A DNA stretch of 57,873 nucleotides from Bacilli bacterium (GCA_016302505.1 JAEDNL010000003.1:1-57873); one strand, 5' to 3'; counted from the stretch's first letter, positions 1 to 9,488 are shown. The notes: generated by a model from the sequence alone, not told the origin. A program made the numbers and translations.

Positions 1-182
1 GCAAAATTTATATTTTTTTACTTTTTTTCCTATAAAAATAATTAATGTAATATATGGCATATCTTAGGAAAATTTGAACATTTATTAATTATTTCAAATT
101 ATTTATTATTCTATTTACTATAAAAATCATATTTTAACTTATTTATATATTTTTTATTATGTTAATATGTCACTACAATTAG

Positions 183-230
183 TTATGTTAACTTATTAAC
201 AAGATTTTAACAAAATTATGTTAACTTATT
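183..230 (+). repeat. 15-bp direct repeat overlapping DnaA boxes
   Basis: TTATGTTAACTTATT occurs at 183-197 and again at 216-230, starts 33 bp apart (about three helical turns). Each copy runs into a DnaA-like 9-mer (193-201 and 226-234), so the repeat places two boxes on the same DNA face. This is read directly from the sequence; the origin role is inferred. Confidence 0.75.
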
Positions 231-373
231 CACAATTTTTTAACAATTATACATAATGTTTTTTTAAAATTGTTGATATTGTTAATAACTAAATTTATGT
301 TAGAAAAATAAATAAAAAAATGTTTACAAATAGTTTATAACTTGTTAATATAAATGATAATGATTTTTTTTGT

Positions 374-401
374 TTGACATTAAAAATAGTTGATTTATAA
401 T
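374..401 (+). promoter_or_regulatory. dnaA promoter
   Basis: TTGACA at 374-379 and TATAAT at 396-401 are separated by 16 bp, a consensus sigma-A promoter. It ends 33 bp before the chosen dnaA ATG, and the DnaA boxes lie upstream, as expected for autoregulation. Confidence 0.8.
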
Positions 402-434
402 TAAATTAGAAGTTTGTTGGAAAGGATGATTATC

Positions 435-1832
435 ATGGATACAAATGAAATATGGAATGAATTTTTATCTAGAATTAAAACTAAAGTTTCATTAATGTCT
501 TTTAATTACTTATTTAAAGATCTTAAATTTTACTCATATGATAATAGTAAATTAATTATTATAGTTCCACCAAACGAATTACTTTTACAAAATATAACTA
601 AAAATTATAATTCAATAATCCAAGAATTAATAGATGATATAACTAATGATACTTGTGAAATTAAATATATTTTTGAAAAAGATATAAAAAAATTTGAACA
701 AGATAAATCAAATATAATACAAACTAATAATAATAATAATAATGATTTAATTAAAAATGATATTAATAACTATAAATATATTAGTAATTTTAATCAAAAA
801 TATACATTTGATACATTTGTAGTTGGTGAATCAAATAGATTAGCATACGGTACTGCATTTGCAGTTGCCCAAAATCCAGGAAAACTTTATAATCCCTACT
901 TTATATATGCTAAAAGTGGACTTGGTAAAACACATCTTATGCATGCTATTGGTAATTATATTGTTACTCACTCAGATAAAAAAGTATTATATATAACAGC
1001 AGAACAATTTACTAATGATTATAGGGCAATTATAAATGCTAAAAATAAATATGATAATAACGTTACATATTTAGAAGCATTTAGAGATAAATACCGTAAC
1101 GTTGATGTATTAATGATAGATGACATTCAATTTTTAGAAAATGCCACTAAATCACAAATAGAATTTACAAATACTTTTAATACATTATATGATAATGAAA
1201 AGCAAATTATAATAGCCTCTGATACATCAATAAATGATTATAAGTATTTAGAAGAAAGATTAAAAACAAGATTTAGATGGGGATTGACCGAATCAATAAA
1301 TCCACCAGAATTAGAATTAAAGAAAAATATTATAAAAAATAAAATTATGATAAATGATTTTGATTTAGATATAAATGAAATGGTTATTGATTATATAGCA
1401 AATAATTGTGGAAGTGATATAAGAAACCTTGAAGGAGCAGTTATTAGAATAGTTGCTTATAAAGCCGCTTTTAATATTAAAAATGTAACCCTAGAAATTG
1501 CACAAGAAGCTTTACAGGAATTTGTTCCCAAAACTGTATATAGAACAAATTCTGTAGCTAAAATTATTGATACTGTAGCAAAATACTTTAATTTAGAGGC
1601 ATCAATGTTAAAGGGAAAAATGAAGAAAAAAAATATAGCTGATGCTAGAGCTATTGCTATGTATCTAAGTCGTATAATGACTGACGAAAGTTTACAAAGA
1701 ATTGGATTAGAATTTGGTGGAAGAGATCATTCAACCGTTATTTATTCACACGATAAAATATCAAAAGAATTAAAAATAAATATGAAATTACAAGAAGAAA
1801 TTAAAATTTTAAAAGAAAAAATTTGTGAATAA
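435..1832 (+). CDS. dnaA: Chromosomal replication initiator protein DnaA
   Basis: DnaA is the AAA+ ATPase that binds DnaA boxes and melts oriC. The 465-residue product has an N-terminal helicase-loading domain, an Asn-rich linker near residues 97-103, Walker A (SGLGKTH) near 160-166, Walker B (VLMIDDIQF) near 226-234 and the box-recognition signature GGRDHSTV near 430. Length is normal. The frame opens earlier at a TTG (414), but ATG 435 is preceded by AAAGGATG at a proper 8-nt spacing and gives the usual start, so I place the start there. It has its own consensus promoter, and dnaN follows as in nearly all bacteria. Confidence 0.97.
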   Translation: MDTNEIWNEFLSRIKTKVSLMSFNYLFKDLKFYSYDNSKLIIIVPPNELLLQNITKNYNSIIQELIDDITNDTCEIKYIFEKDIKKFEQDKSNIIQTNNNNNNDLIKNDINNYKYISNFNQKYTFDTFVVGESNRLAYGTAFAVAQNPGKLYNPYFIYAKSGLGKTHLMHAIGNYIVTHSDKKVLYITAEQFTNDYRAIINAKNKYDNNVTYLEAFRDKYRNVDVLMIDDIQFLENATKSQIEFTNTFNTLYDNEKQIIIASDTSINDYKYLEERLKTRFRWGLTESINPPELELKKNIIKNKIMINDFDLDINEMVIDYIANNCGSDIRNLEGAVIRIVAYKAAFNIKNVTLEIAQEALQEFVPKTVYRTNSVAKIIDTVAKYFNLEASMLKGKMKKKNIADARAIAMYLSRIMTDESLQRIGLEFGGRDHSTVIYSHDKISKELKINMKLQEEIKILKEKICE

Positions 1833-1963
1833 TAATTAATTAATAAACATCTTAACAATGATAAATTTACATAATTTGTAGGTTTCATCTTAATATAAAT
1901 AAGTTATTAACAATATTAACACTCTATAATAATAATAATTAAATAATAAGGAGGTATATTATT
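1833..1963. other. dnaA-dnaN intergenic origin element (possible unwinding site)
   Basis: Two abutting DnaA-like 9-mers, TTATTAACA at 1904-1912 and ATATTAACA at 1913-1921, are followed by four tandem TAA triplets at 1927-1938. In B. subtilis the unwinding half of the bipartite origin lies here, with DnaA boxes followed by DnaA-trio repeats (TAG/TAA-type triplets). The layout matches that arrangement. It also overlaps the dnaN leader, whose ribosome site is GGAGG at 1950-1954. Confidence 0.55.
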
Positions 1964-3082
1964 ATGAAAATGTTAATCAAAAAAAATATTTTATTAGAAG
2001 GTTTAAACTATGTTAGTAAAGCATTATCAACAAGAAATATTATTCCAGTTTTAAATGGTATTAAATTTGACTTAAAAAAAGAGGGATTATTTCTTACAGC
2101 TACTGATAATGATATCACTATACAATACTTAATTGATAAAAAAGATATTGATTCAATAGAAGAAACTGGTTGTATTATTATATATGGTAAATCATTATTA
2201 GAAATAATTAGAAAACTTCCTGATACTACAATAATGATAGAAAATTTTGAGAGTAATGAAGTTTCTTTTAAAACTGAAATGTCTATTTATAATTTTAATT
2301 GTTTTTTAGAAGAAGATTTTCCTGATATTAACTTGGAAGAAACTAAAAAACCTATTATATTATCAAGTTTAAAATTTAAAGAAATGGTTAATCAAACATC
2401 ATTTGCTTGTTCAATTCAGGAAAGTAGACCATTATTAACTGGAGTAGATTTTAAAATACATAATAAAAAATTTGAATGTGTTGCGACTGATTCATATAGG
2501 TTGTCTAAAGTTACTATTGAATTAAATAAATCATATGATGAGAATATAAATATTGTTATTCCAGCTAAAAATATTAATGAATTTATTAAAACAATAGAAA
2601 AAGATACTGAATTAGAAATACATACATTTGCAAACAAAGCACTATTTAAACATAGAAACTTAATATTTCAAACTTCTTTATTAAATGGAACATACCCTAA
2701 TACAGATAATTCATTTCCAAAAGAATATAAATATGAACTAGAATTGAATTTAAAAGATTTTTATAATATTTTAGATAGAGCATCTTTAATTACTCAATCA
2801 AAAGATAAAAATATAATAGATTTAGATTTAAATAATAATGTTATTGTTATAAAGGCTTCTAGTCAAGAAATGGGAAAAGTAGAAGAAAAAATGAATATTA
2901 TTAATAAATATGGAAATAATATAAAAATATCTTTTAGTGCAAAATATATGATAGAAGCATTAAAAATATTTAAAGAAGAAAAAATATATTTATTATTAAA
3001 TGGTGAAATTAGTCCAATAATAGTTAAAGAGCAAAATAATGACGAACTTATTCAACTAATTTTACCAATGAAAACATATTAA
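1964..3082 (+). CDS. dnaN: DNA polymerase III beta subunit (sliding clamp)
   Basis: DnaN forms the ring clamp that tethers DNA polymerase III to DNA. The 372-residue length is typical. Recognisable segments are the N-terminal KALSTRNIIPVLNGI, the central GVDFKIHNKKFECVATDSYRLS and the C-terminal LILPMKTY, the family's usual ending. The start ATG lies 9 nt after GGAGG; a second ATG two codons later is too far from it. dnaN follows dnaA and ends at a strong hairpin terminator, so dnaA-dnaN looks like one unit separate from the genes after it. Confidence 0.97.
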   Translation: MKMLIKKNILLEGLNYVSKALSTRNIIPVLNGIKFDLKKEGLFLTATDNDITIQYLIDKKDIDSIEETGCIIIYGKSLLEIIRKLPDTTIMIENFESNEVSFKTEMSIYNFNCFLEEDFPDINLEETKKPIILSSLKFKEMVNQTSFACSIQESRPLLTGVDFKIHNKKFECVATDSYRLSKVTIELNKSYDENINIVIPAKNINEFIKTIEKDTELEIHTFANKALFKHRNLIFQTSLLNGTYPNTDNSFPKEYKYELELNLKDFYNILDRASLITQSKDKNIIDLDLNNNVIVIKASSQEMGKVEEKMNIINKYGNNIKISFSAKYMIEALKIFKEEKIYLLLNGEISPIIVKEQNNDELIQLILPMKTY

Positions 3083-3111
3083 TTATTTTTTAACAATAAA
3101 TAATATTAATT

Positions 3112-3144
3112 AATATAGACAGTTATTATGTCTATATTTTTTTA
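3112..3144 (+). terminator. Rho-independent terminator after dnaN
   Basis: A perfect 10-bp stem (AATATAGACA at 3112-3121 with TGTCTATATT at 3129-3138) closes a 7-nt loop and is followed by a T-run. It separates dnaA-dnaN from comK. Confidence 0.85.
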
Positions 3145-3243
3145 TACTTTATTTAACTAAACTTAACTAAATACATTAGTATATGTTAAGTTATTATTCA
3201 ATTTTTTTATAAAAAAGTTTAAAATTTTAATATTTTTACATTT

Positions 3244-3291
3244 TTCGACAAAATTCGACAAAATTCGACAAATCAGGTGTGTTACTATAAC
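3244..3291 (+). promoter_or_regulatory. Three phased TTCGACA repeats and probable comK promoter
   Basis: TTCGACA occurs at 3244-3250, 3254-3260 and 3264-3270, an exact 10-bp period that puts the copies on one face of the helix. The third copy could act as a -35 (TCGACA) for TATAAC at 3286-3291, about 15 bp on. The comK ATG follows at 3320 after AAGGAGG. The repeats resemble an operator array, but no regulator is identified. Confidence 0.5.
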
Positions 3292-3319
3292 AACTAATAT
3301 TTAAGAAAAGGAGGCAAAA

Positions 3320-3772
3320 ATGGAATTTGAAATTACATATGATACTCAAGTAATATTACCAATAGATAATAAAAGTTCTAGAATTATTGAAAATAATGAA
3401 TCATATGTGGTAAATGTAACCCCAATGCAGATATTAGAACACAGTTGTGAATATTTTGGAAGTTCTTTTAATGGTAGAAAAGATGGCACAAAAAAATTAT
3501 TAGGAATTACACACAAATCTCCAATAATTATAGAAGAAAGTAGAAAAATTATATTTTTTCCAACAACATCACCAGAAAGAACAGATTGTATTTGGATAAA
3601 TTTAGAAAAGATTAACAAATATTATAAATCTTCACAAAAAAAATCTATTATTGAATTTAAAAATGGTGATATTATTGAATTTGAAATATCAATTGGTTCA
3701 CTTACAAATCAAATATTAAGAGCTTCTAGATTAAAATATATTCTAGAAGAAAGAATTAAAGGAAAAATTTAA
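3320..3772 (+). CDS. comK: ComK-family competence transcription factor
   Basis: ComK activates the late competence (DNA uptake) genes in Bacillus. This 150-residue protein keeps the family core: YFGSSFNGRKDGTKKL near residues 46-61, ITHKSPIII near 64-72, FFPTTSPERTDCIWI near 80-94, and a C-terminal LTNQILRASRLKYILEERI. B. subtilis ComK has 192 residues; the missing part is mainly its C-terminal tail, used there for MecA/ClpCP-controlled degradation. It occupies the yaaA place between dnaN and recF and is flanked by its own promoter-like region and by a separate recF promoter. Family assignment rests on motif recall; the competence role here is inferred. Confidence 0.85.
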   Translation: MEFEITYDTQVILPIDNKSSRIIENNESYVVNVTPMQILEHSCEYFGSSFNGRKDGTKKLLGITHKSPIIIEESRKIIFFPTTSPERTDCIWINLEKINKYYKSSQKKSIIEFKNGDIIEFEISIGSLTNQILRASRLKYILEERIKGKI

Positions 3773-3810
3773 TAAATAAGACTTTTTTCCTTTTTTTATA
3801 CCTTTAATTA

Positions 3811-3819
3811 TGGTATAAT
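3811..3819 (+). promoter_or_regulatory. Extended -10 promoter for recF-gyrBA
   Basis: TGGTATAAT is an exact extended -10 element. The -35 position is only a T-rich stretch. It precedes recF by 66 bp, so recF-gyrB-gyrA probably starts here. Confidence 0.6.
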
Positions 3820-3885
3820 TATATCAGTGTGTAGGTGTACATAAAAAAATAAAAACTCAAAATTTGGGGGTAAAAGAGGTTTAAA

Positions 3886-4968
3886 ATGAATATTACTAAA
3901 ATAGAATTATTAAATTTTAGAAATTATAAGAAAAAAATATTTGATAATTTTTCAAATTTAAATATTATTATTGGTAATAATGGAATTGGTAAAACATCTA
4001 TTATAGAAGCTATTTATATTGGTAGTTTAGCTAAATCTTTTAAAACAAATAATGAGTGGTCTATAATAAAAAAAGATGAGTCTTTTTTTAAAATTAAAAT
4101 CTTTTGTTATGATTATGGTATTAAAAAGAATTTAGAATTGTTATATGATAAATCTGGTACCAAAACTAAAATAAATTCTTACCCTCAAAAAAGATTAAGT
4201 GAATTTATTTCACAATATAGAATAATTATACTTTCTCCTGATGAATTAAAATTAATAAGATCAACTCCATCAGTAAGAAGAAATTATTTAAATATTGAGC
4301 TTTCTCAATTAGATAAACAGTATTTAAAAAATTTAAATAATTATAATAATTTAATAAAAAATAAAAATGAATATTTAAAAAGAATAAATACTAATATGTC
4401 ATCAGATATTGAATATTTAAACATTCTTGACGAAAAAATTATTGAAGAAGGTATTAAAATCTATAACTTCAGAAAATCTTATATAAATAAAATAAATTGT
4501 TATATAAATGATATTTACAAAAAGTATGAAAAAAAAGGAAAAATTAAATTACAGTATATTTCTGATTTTGAGAATAATAACAAAGAAAATTTATTAAAAA
4601 TAATTAAAAAAAATAGAACAAAAGAAATTAAAATAGGAATTGCAACATTTGGAATACATCGAGATGATATAACATTTTTATATAATAATTATGATTCTAG
4701 AGAATATTGTTCACAAGGAATTCAAAAATTGATAATTTTAGCTATGAAATTATCAGAAATTAAAATATTTATAAATGATTATGATATTAAACCAATTTTA
4801 TTACTTGATGATTTATTTAGTGAGTTGGATGAAAAAAATAAAAATAATATTTTTAAGTCTTTAAATAATGAAATTCAAATATTTATAACAACTACAGATT
4901 TAAAAAATATTAATAAAAATATGTTGAATAAAGCAAAAATTTATAATTTAGATGAAATAGGAAGGTGA
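3886..4968 (+). CDS. recF: DNA replication and repair protein RecF
   Basis: RecF is an SMC-like ATPase that works with RecO and RecR at single-strand gaps. The 360-residue protein shows Walker A (IIGNNGIGKTS) near residues 29-39, the family start ITKIELLNFRNYK, and near 305-316 the Walker B/D-loop LLLDDLFSELDE; the ABC signature is around EYCSQGIQKLIILAMK. An AGAGG site precedes the ATG. The stop is TGA at 4966-4968, lying inside the ribosome site of gyrB, so the two are probably translationally coupled. recR, its functional partner, is in this window at 13.6 kb. Confidence 0.95.
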   Translation: MNITKIELLNFRNYKKKIFDNFSNLNIIIGNNGIGKTSIIEAIYIGSLAKSFKTNNEWSIIKKDESFFKIKIFCYDYGIKKNLELLYDKSGTKTKINSYPQKRLSEFISQYRIIILSPDELKLIRSTPSVRRNYLNIELSQLDKQYLKNLNNYNNLIKNKNEYLKRINTNMSSDIEYLNILDEKIIEEGIKIYNFRKSYINKINCYINDIYKKYEKKGKIKLQYISDFENNNKENLLKIIKKNRTKEIKIGIATFGIHRDDITFLYNNYDSREYCSQGIQKLIILAMKLSEIKIFINDYDIKPILLLDDLFSELDEKNKNNIFKSLNNEIQIFITTTDLKNINKNMLNKAKIYNLDEIGR

Positions 4969-4973
4969 TTAAA

Positions 4974-6893
4974 ATGAATAATGATTATGGAGTAAACGAT
5001 ATTCAAGTATTAGAGGGTTTAGAAGCTGTAAGAAAAAGACCAGGTATGTATATTGGGACTACTGATGTTAAAGGATTGCATCATTTAGTATGGGAAATAG
5101 TAGATAATTCTATTGATGAAGCTTTAGCTGGTTTTTGTCATAATATAGAAATTATTATTAATAAAGATAATTCTATTACTGTTAAAGATGATGGTAGAGG
5201 AATTCCTATTGGTATTCATCCAAAAACAGGAATTTCAACTGTTGAAACTGTTTATACTGTACTTCATGCAGGAGGTAAATTTGGAGGTGGAGGATACAAA
5301 GTATCTGGAGGATTACATGGTGTAGGTGCTTCTGTTGTTAATGCATTATCAAAATCGGTTGTGGTTACAGTTTATAAAGATTCTAAAATATATCAAACAA
5401 AATTTGAAAATGGAGGAAAAACAGTTCAGAAACTAACTATAATTGGTGAATGTGAGCCTAATAGAACGGGGACAACAGTAACATTTAAACCAGATTCTGA
5501 AATATTTGATACTGATATATATGATTACGAAACCTTGAAAGTTAGAACAAGAGAATTAGCTTTTTTAAATAAAGGTCTTCAACTAACATTAAGAGATGAT
5601 AGAGATGACGAAGATACTCAAGGTGAAAAATTTTTATATGAAGGTGGAATAAGTGAATATGTTAGATTTATTAATCAAGGTAAAACACCTATTCATGATA
5701 ATATTATTCATTTAGAAGGTGAAAAAAATGGAATATTTTTTGAAGTAGCATTACAATATAATTCTGGATATAATGAGAATATTTATTCTTTTGTCAATAA
5801 TATTAATACACATGATGGTGGAACACATGAAGATGGGGTAAAAAGAGCATTAGTTAGAGTAATTAATAGTTATGCAAGAAAATCAAATATTTTAAAAGAA
5901 AAGGATGAAAATTTGAGGGAAGATGATGTAAAAGAAGGAATTACAATGATTGTATCTTGTAAGCATCCTAATCCTCAATTTGAAGGTCAAACAAAAGGAA
6001 GACTTGGTAATTCAGATGTAAAACCAATTGCTGATGTAATATTTGCAGAGGGTTTTGAACAATTTTTATTAGAAAATCCTGACTCTGCTAAAATAATTAT
6101 AAATAAAGCTATATTAGCTAGAAATGCAAGAATGGCAGCTAAAAAAGCTCGTGAAGCCACAAGAAAAACTGATTTAACTGTTACAAATTTCTTTGGAAAA
6201 TTATCTGATTGTAAAAGTAAAGATCCAACAGAATCAGAAATATTTATAGTAGAGGGAGATTCAGCAGGTGGTTCTGCTAAAAAAGGTAGAAATTCAATGA
6301 CTCAAGCAATTTTACCATTAAGAGGAAAAATATTAAACGTAGAAAAAGCTAGATTAGATAGAGCTTTAGGAAATGAAGAAATAAAAACTATAATTAGTGC
6401 ATTTGGAACAGGTATTGGTGAATATTTTGATTTATCAAAACTAAGATATGACAAAATTATTATTATGACCGATGCTGATGTAGATGGTTCACATATTAGA
6501 GTACTATTATTAACATTATTTTATAGATTTTTTAAACCAATTGTTGAGGCTGGACATGTATATGCTGCACAACCACCATTATTTAGAATAATGCATGGTA
6601 AAACTAGAAAATATGTTTTAAGTCCACAGGAATTAGATAAATATTTAGAATCATTACCTGAAAATGTTAGACAAAGAGCAGAAATTGCTAGAATGAAGGG
6701 TCTTGGAGAAATGGACGCTGAAGAATTAAATGAAACGACTATGGATATTGAAAAGCGAGTTTTAAGAAAAATAACTGTTGATGATTGTATCGCAGCCGAT
6801 GCTATTTTTGAAAAATTAATGGGTGATGAAGTTGAACCAAGAAGAAAATTTATTGAAGAAAATGCTGGTTATGTTAAAAATCTGGATATATAG
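4974..6893 (+). CDS. gyrB: DNA gyrase subunit B
   Basis: GyrB is the ATPase half of gyrase, which introduces negative supercoils. The 639-residue product has the GHKL ATP site (EIVDNSIDEALAG and VKDDGRGIPIGIH), the transducer, the TOPRIM motif EGDSAGGSAKKGR near residue 427, PLRGKILNVEKA, and the metal-binding DADVDGSHIR near 500. Length and ending match the family. The frame also opens at GTG 4965, but ATG 4974 sits 8 nt after GGAAGG, so I start there. It lies 5 bp after recF and 12 bp before gyrA. Confidence 0.97.
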   Translation: MNNDYGVNDIQVLEGLEAVRKRPGMYIGTTDVKGLHHLVWEIVDNSIDEALAGFCHNIEIIINKDNSITVKDDGRGIPIGIHPKTGISTVETVYTVLHAGGKFGGGGYKVSGGLHGVGASVVNALSKSVVVTVYKDSKIYQTKFENGGKTVQKLTIIGECEPNRTGTTVTFKPDSEIFDTDIYDYETLKVRTRELAFLNKGLQLTLRDDRDDEDTQGEKFLYEGGISEYVRFINQGKTPIHDNIIHLEGEKNGIFFEVALQYNSGYNENIYSFVNNINTHDGGTHEDGVKRALVRVINSYARKSNILKEKDENLREDDVKEGITMIVSCKHPNPQFEGQTKGRLGNSDVKPIADVIFAEGFEQFLLENPDSAKIIINKAILARNARMAAKKAREATRKTDLTVTNFFGKLSDCKSKDPTESEIFIVEGDSAGGSAKKGRNSMTQAILPLRGKILNVEKARLDRALGNEEIKTIISAFGTGIGEYFDLSKLRYDKIIIMTDADVDGSHIRVLLLTLFYRFFKPIVEAGHVYAAQPPLFRIMHGKTRKYVLSPQELDKYLESLPENVRQRAEIARMKGLGEMDAEELNETTMDIEKRVLRKITVDDCIAADAIFEKLMGDEVEPRRKFIEENAGYVKNLDI

Positions 6894-6905
6894 GAGGAAG
6901 TAAAT

Positions 6906-9488
6906 ATGGAAAATGAAAATATTAATGAAGAACTATTAAAAAGAGCACTTAATAGTACAAAAAATTCTAATTTAGAAGAAAATAATAGTTCTAGTAATAA
7001 TGTTGAAGTAAATGAACAAAAATATAAAAAAGAAAATGAATTTAGTGGATATTTTCATGAAAGAGATAGGTTAGATCATAATGATATAGTAAAAGAAGTA
7101 AGTACATCATTCATAGAATATTCAATGAGCGTTATTGCTTCTCGTGCATTACCTGATTTAAGAGATGGTTTGAAACCAGTCCATAGAAGAATTTTATGGT
7201 CAATGTATGAATGTGGATATACTCCTGATAAACCACACAGAAAATGTGCAACAACTGTTGGATATGTTATGGGTCATTATCACCCTCATGGTGATTCATC
7301 TATTTATGAAGCAATGGTTCGTTTAGCACAAGATTTTAATCAAAGATATATGTTAATAGATGGACATGGTAACTTTGGTAATGTTGAAGGTGATGGTGCA
7401 GCAGCAATGAGATATACTGAATCTCGTTTGGCTAAAATTTCCTTAGAATTATTAAAAGATATTAATAAAGATACAGTTGACATGGATGATAATTTTGATG
7501 TAACTAAAAAAGAACCAAAAGTATTACCCTCTAGATTTCCTAATATTCTAGTAAATGGTTCAATGGGAATTGCGGTAGGTATGGCTACAAACATTCCACC
7601 TCATAATTTATCAGAAGTTATAGATGGATGTGTGGCATATATTGATAACCCAGACATTACAACAGATGAATTAATGCAATATATAAAAGGTCCTGATTTT
7701 CCTACTGGTGGTGTTATATTAGGAAATTCAGGTATAAAAAAAGCTTATGAAACAGGTAGAGGATCTATAACAATAAGAAGCAAAGCAACGATTGAAGAAC
7801 ATAATGGGCACAATTGTATAGTTTTTACTGAGGTTCCATATGGTGTTAATACAATGGAATTAAAAAACAAAGTTGCAGAATTGGTTCATACTAAAGTTAT
7901 TGAAGGTATATCAGATTATCATACTGATTTAAAAGATGGCGTTAAAATTACCATTACATTGAAACGTGATGCAAATCCACAAGTAGTTTTAAACAATTTA
8001 TATAAACATACTTCATTTCAAATTAATTACGGAATAATATTTTTAATGCTTGATGGTTTAACTCCGAAAACACTGGGTCTAAAATCAATTATTTTAAAAT
8101 ATATTGATCACCAAAGAGAAGTTATTATAAGAAGAACAAGATTCGATTTGAATAAAGATGAAAAAAGAGTACATATTTTAAATGGATATAAAATAGCACA
8201 AGATAATATAGATGAAGTAATTAAAATTATTAAAATTGCTGAAACTGATCAAGAAGCAAAATTAAAATTGATAAGTAGATTTGGTTTAGATGAAATTCAA
8301 TCTGATGCAATATTAGAATTAAAATTAAGAAGATTAACAGGACTAGAAAGAGAAAAAATTGAAACTGAATTAGAAACATTATTAAAAGAAATAGAAGAAT
8401 TGAAATCAATTTTAGCATCAGAAAAAAAAGTTTTAGAAATAATTAAGAAAGAGATGTTAGAAATTAAGAATAAGTTTGGTGATGATAGAAGAACAACAAT
8501 TGATATGACAGCCGTAGATTATATTGAAGATGAATCTCTAATTCCTCAAGAAGATGTTATTGTTACTATTACAAACAAAAATTATATAAAAAGAATTCCT
8601 AAAGATACATACAAAGCTCAAAATAGAGGAGGAGTCGGAATAAAAGGAATGACTACTACTGATCAAGATTTTGTTGAACAATTAATTTCATTAAATACAC
8701 ACGATTATGTTTTATTCTTTTCAAATAAAGGCAAAGTATATAGATTAAAAGGGTATAATATTCCTGAATATTCTCGAACTGGAAAAGGATTACCATTAAT
8801 TAATTTAATTCAAATTGAAAAAGATGAGAAAATAAATACTATAATTAAAATAGAAAAAGATAATACATACAAATGTTTGCTTTTCAGTACAAAACATGGA
8901 TTAATTAAAAAAACTTTAATTAGTGAATTTGATAATATAAGACAATCTGGAAAAATTGCTATAACATTAAAAGATGATGATGAATTAATTTCTGTTAAAA
9001 AAACCACAGGAGAAAATCAAATACTTATGTGTTCTTCAAACGGCAGAATGGCAAGATTCAATGAAAGTGAAGTTAGAATAATGGGTCGTACTGCCTCTGG
9101 AGTTAAAGGGATTAATTTAGAAAATGACGTATGTGTTGGTACTGAAGTGTCAGAAGATAATAAATTATTATTAGTGGTTACAGAAAAAGGATATGGTAAA
9201 AAGACTTCAATTTCTGAATATAGAGAAACAAAACGAGGAAGTAAAGGAGTAAAAACAATTAATATATCCGATAAAAATGGTAAAGTAATAGGATTTAAAT
9301 CTACAGATAATAATAAAGATCTTATGATTATTACTGAAAATGGTATTATAATAAGAATGGATGTTAACAGTATTTCAGAAATGGGACGTGTCACTAAAGG
9401 CGTAAAATTAATTAATTTAAAGAATGATAACAAGGTAGCTTCAATTTCAATTATTGATAAAGAATTAAATAATAAAGAAGATTTTTAA
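6906..9488 (+). CDS. gyrA: DNA gyrase subunit A
   Basis: GyrA cuts and reseals DNA through a catalytic tyrosine. In this 860-residue protein the tyrosine is Y170 (AAAMRYTE). The quinolone region is HPHGDSSIYEA with S131 and E135 (equivalent to E. coli S83 and D87), a drug-sensitive configuration as far as these positions show. The GyrA box is QNRGGVGIKGM. Residues 1 to about 55 are a low-complexity Asn/Glu/Ser-rich extension, roughly 47 residues longer than usual before SRALPDLRDGLKPVHRR. The start is supported by GGAGG 8 nt upstream, so the extension is probably translated. Confidence 0.96.
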   Translation: MENENINEELLKRALNSTKNSNLEENNSSSNNVEVNEQKYKKENEFSGYFHERDRLDHNDIVKEVSTSFIEYSMSVIASRALPDLRDGLKPVHRRILWSMYECGYTPDKPHRKCATTVGYVMGHYHPHGDSSIYEAMVRLAQDFNQRYMLIDGHGNFGNVEGDGAAAMRYTESRLAKISLELLKDINKDTVDMDDNFDVTKKEPKVLPSRFPNILVNGSMGIAVGMATNIPPHNLSEVIDGCVAYIDNPDITTDELMQYIKGPDFPTGGVILGNSGIKKAYETGRGSITIRSKATIEEHNGHNCIVFTEVPYGVNTMELKNKVAELVHTKVIEGISDYHTDLKDGVKITITLKRDANPQVVLNNLYKHTSFQINYGIIFLMLDGLTPKTLGLKSIILKYIDHQREVIIRRTRFDLNKDEKRVHILNGYKIAQDNIDEVIKIIKIAETDQEAKLKLISRFGLDEIQSDAILELKLRRLTGLEREKIETELETLLKEIEELKSILASEKKVLEIIKKEMLEIKNKFGDDRRTTIDMTAVDYIEDESLIPQEDVIVTITNKNYIKRIPKDTYKAQNRGGVGIKGMTTTDQDFVEQLISLNTHDYVLFFSNKGKVYRLKGYNIPEYSRTGKGLPLINLIQIEKDEKINTIIKIEKDNTYKCLLFSTKHGLIKKTLISEFDNIRQSGKIAITLKDDDELISVKKTTGENQILMCSSNGRMARFNESEVRIMGRTASGVKGINLENDVCVGTEVSEDNKLLLVVTEKGYGKKTSISEYRETKRGSKGVKTINISDKNGKVIGFKSTDNNKDLMIITENGIIIRMDVNSISEMGRVTKGVKLINLKNDNKVASISIIDKELNNKEDF

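Larger units (their letters stand above)
150..413. other. Origin region upstream of dnaA (oriC, incA-like part)
   Basis: This gene-free A+T-rich stretch precedes dnaA and carries DnaA-box-like 9-mers. TTATTAACA lies at 193-201, TTATTCACA at 226-234 (one of the accepted TTATNCACA forms) and the reverse form TGTTAATAA at 280-288. In Bacillota the origin is usually split on both sides of dnaA, so location and boxes agree. Only one box fits the strict consensus, and the high A+T makes near-matches easy, so individual boxes are uncertain. No gene is visible in 1-413 on either strand; rpmH, often divergent from dnaA, is not present. Confidence 0.7.

Noticed and set aside
3244..3270. CRISPR-like array
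   Set aside because: Three 10-bp units with 3-bp gaps and no cas genes; the spacing is that of phased protein sites. I saw no CRISPR array anywhere in the window.
9017..9433. 138-residue minus-strand ORF inside gyrA
   Set aside because: It lies antisense to the conserved GyrA C-terminal domain and has no ribosome site or recognisable family; similar antisense ORFs occur across the window because of the codon bias.
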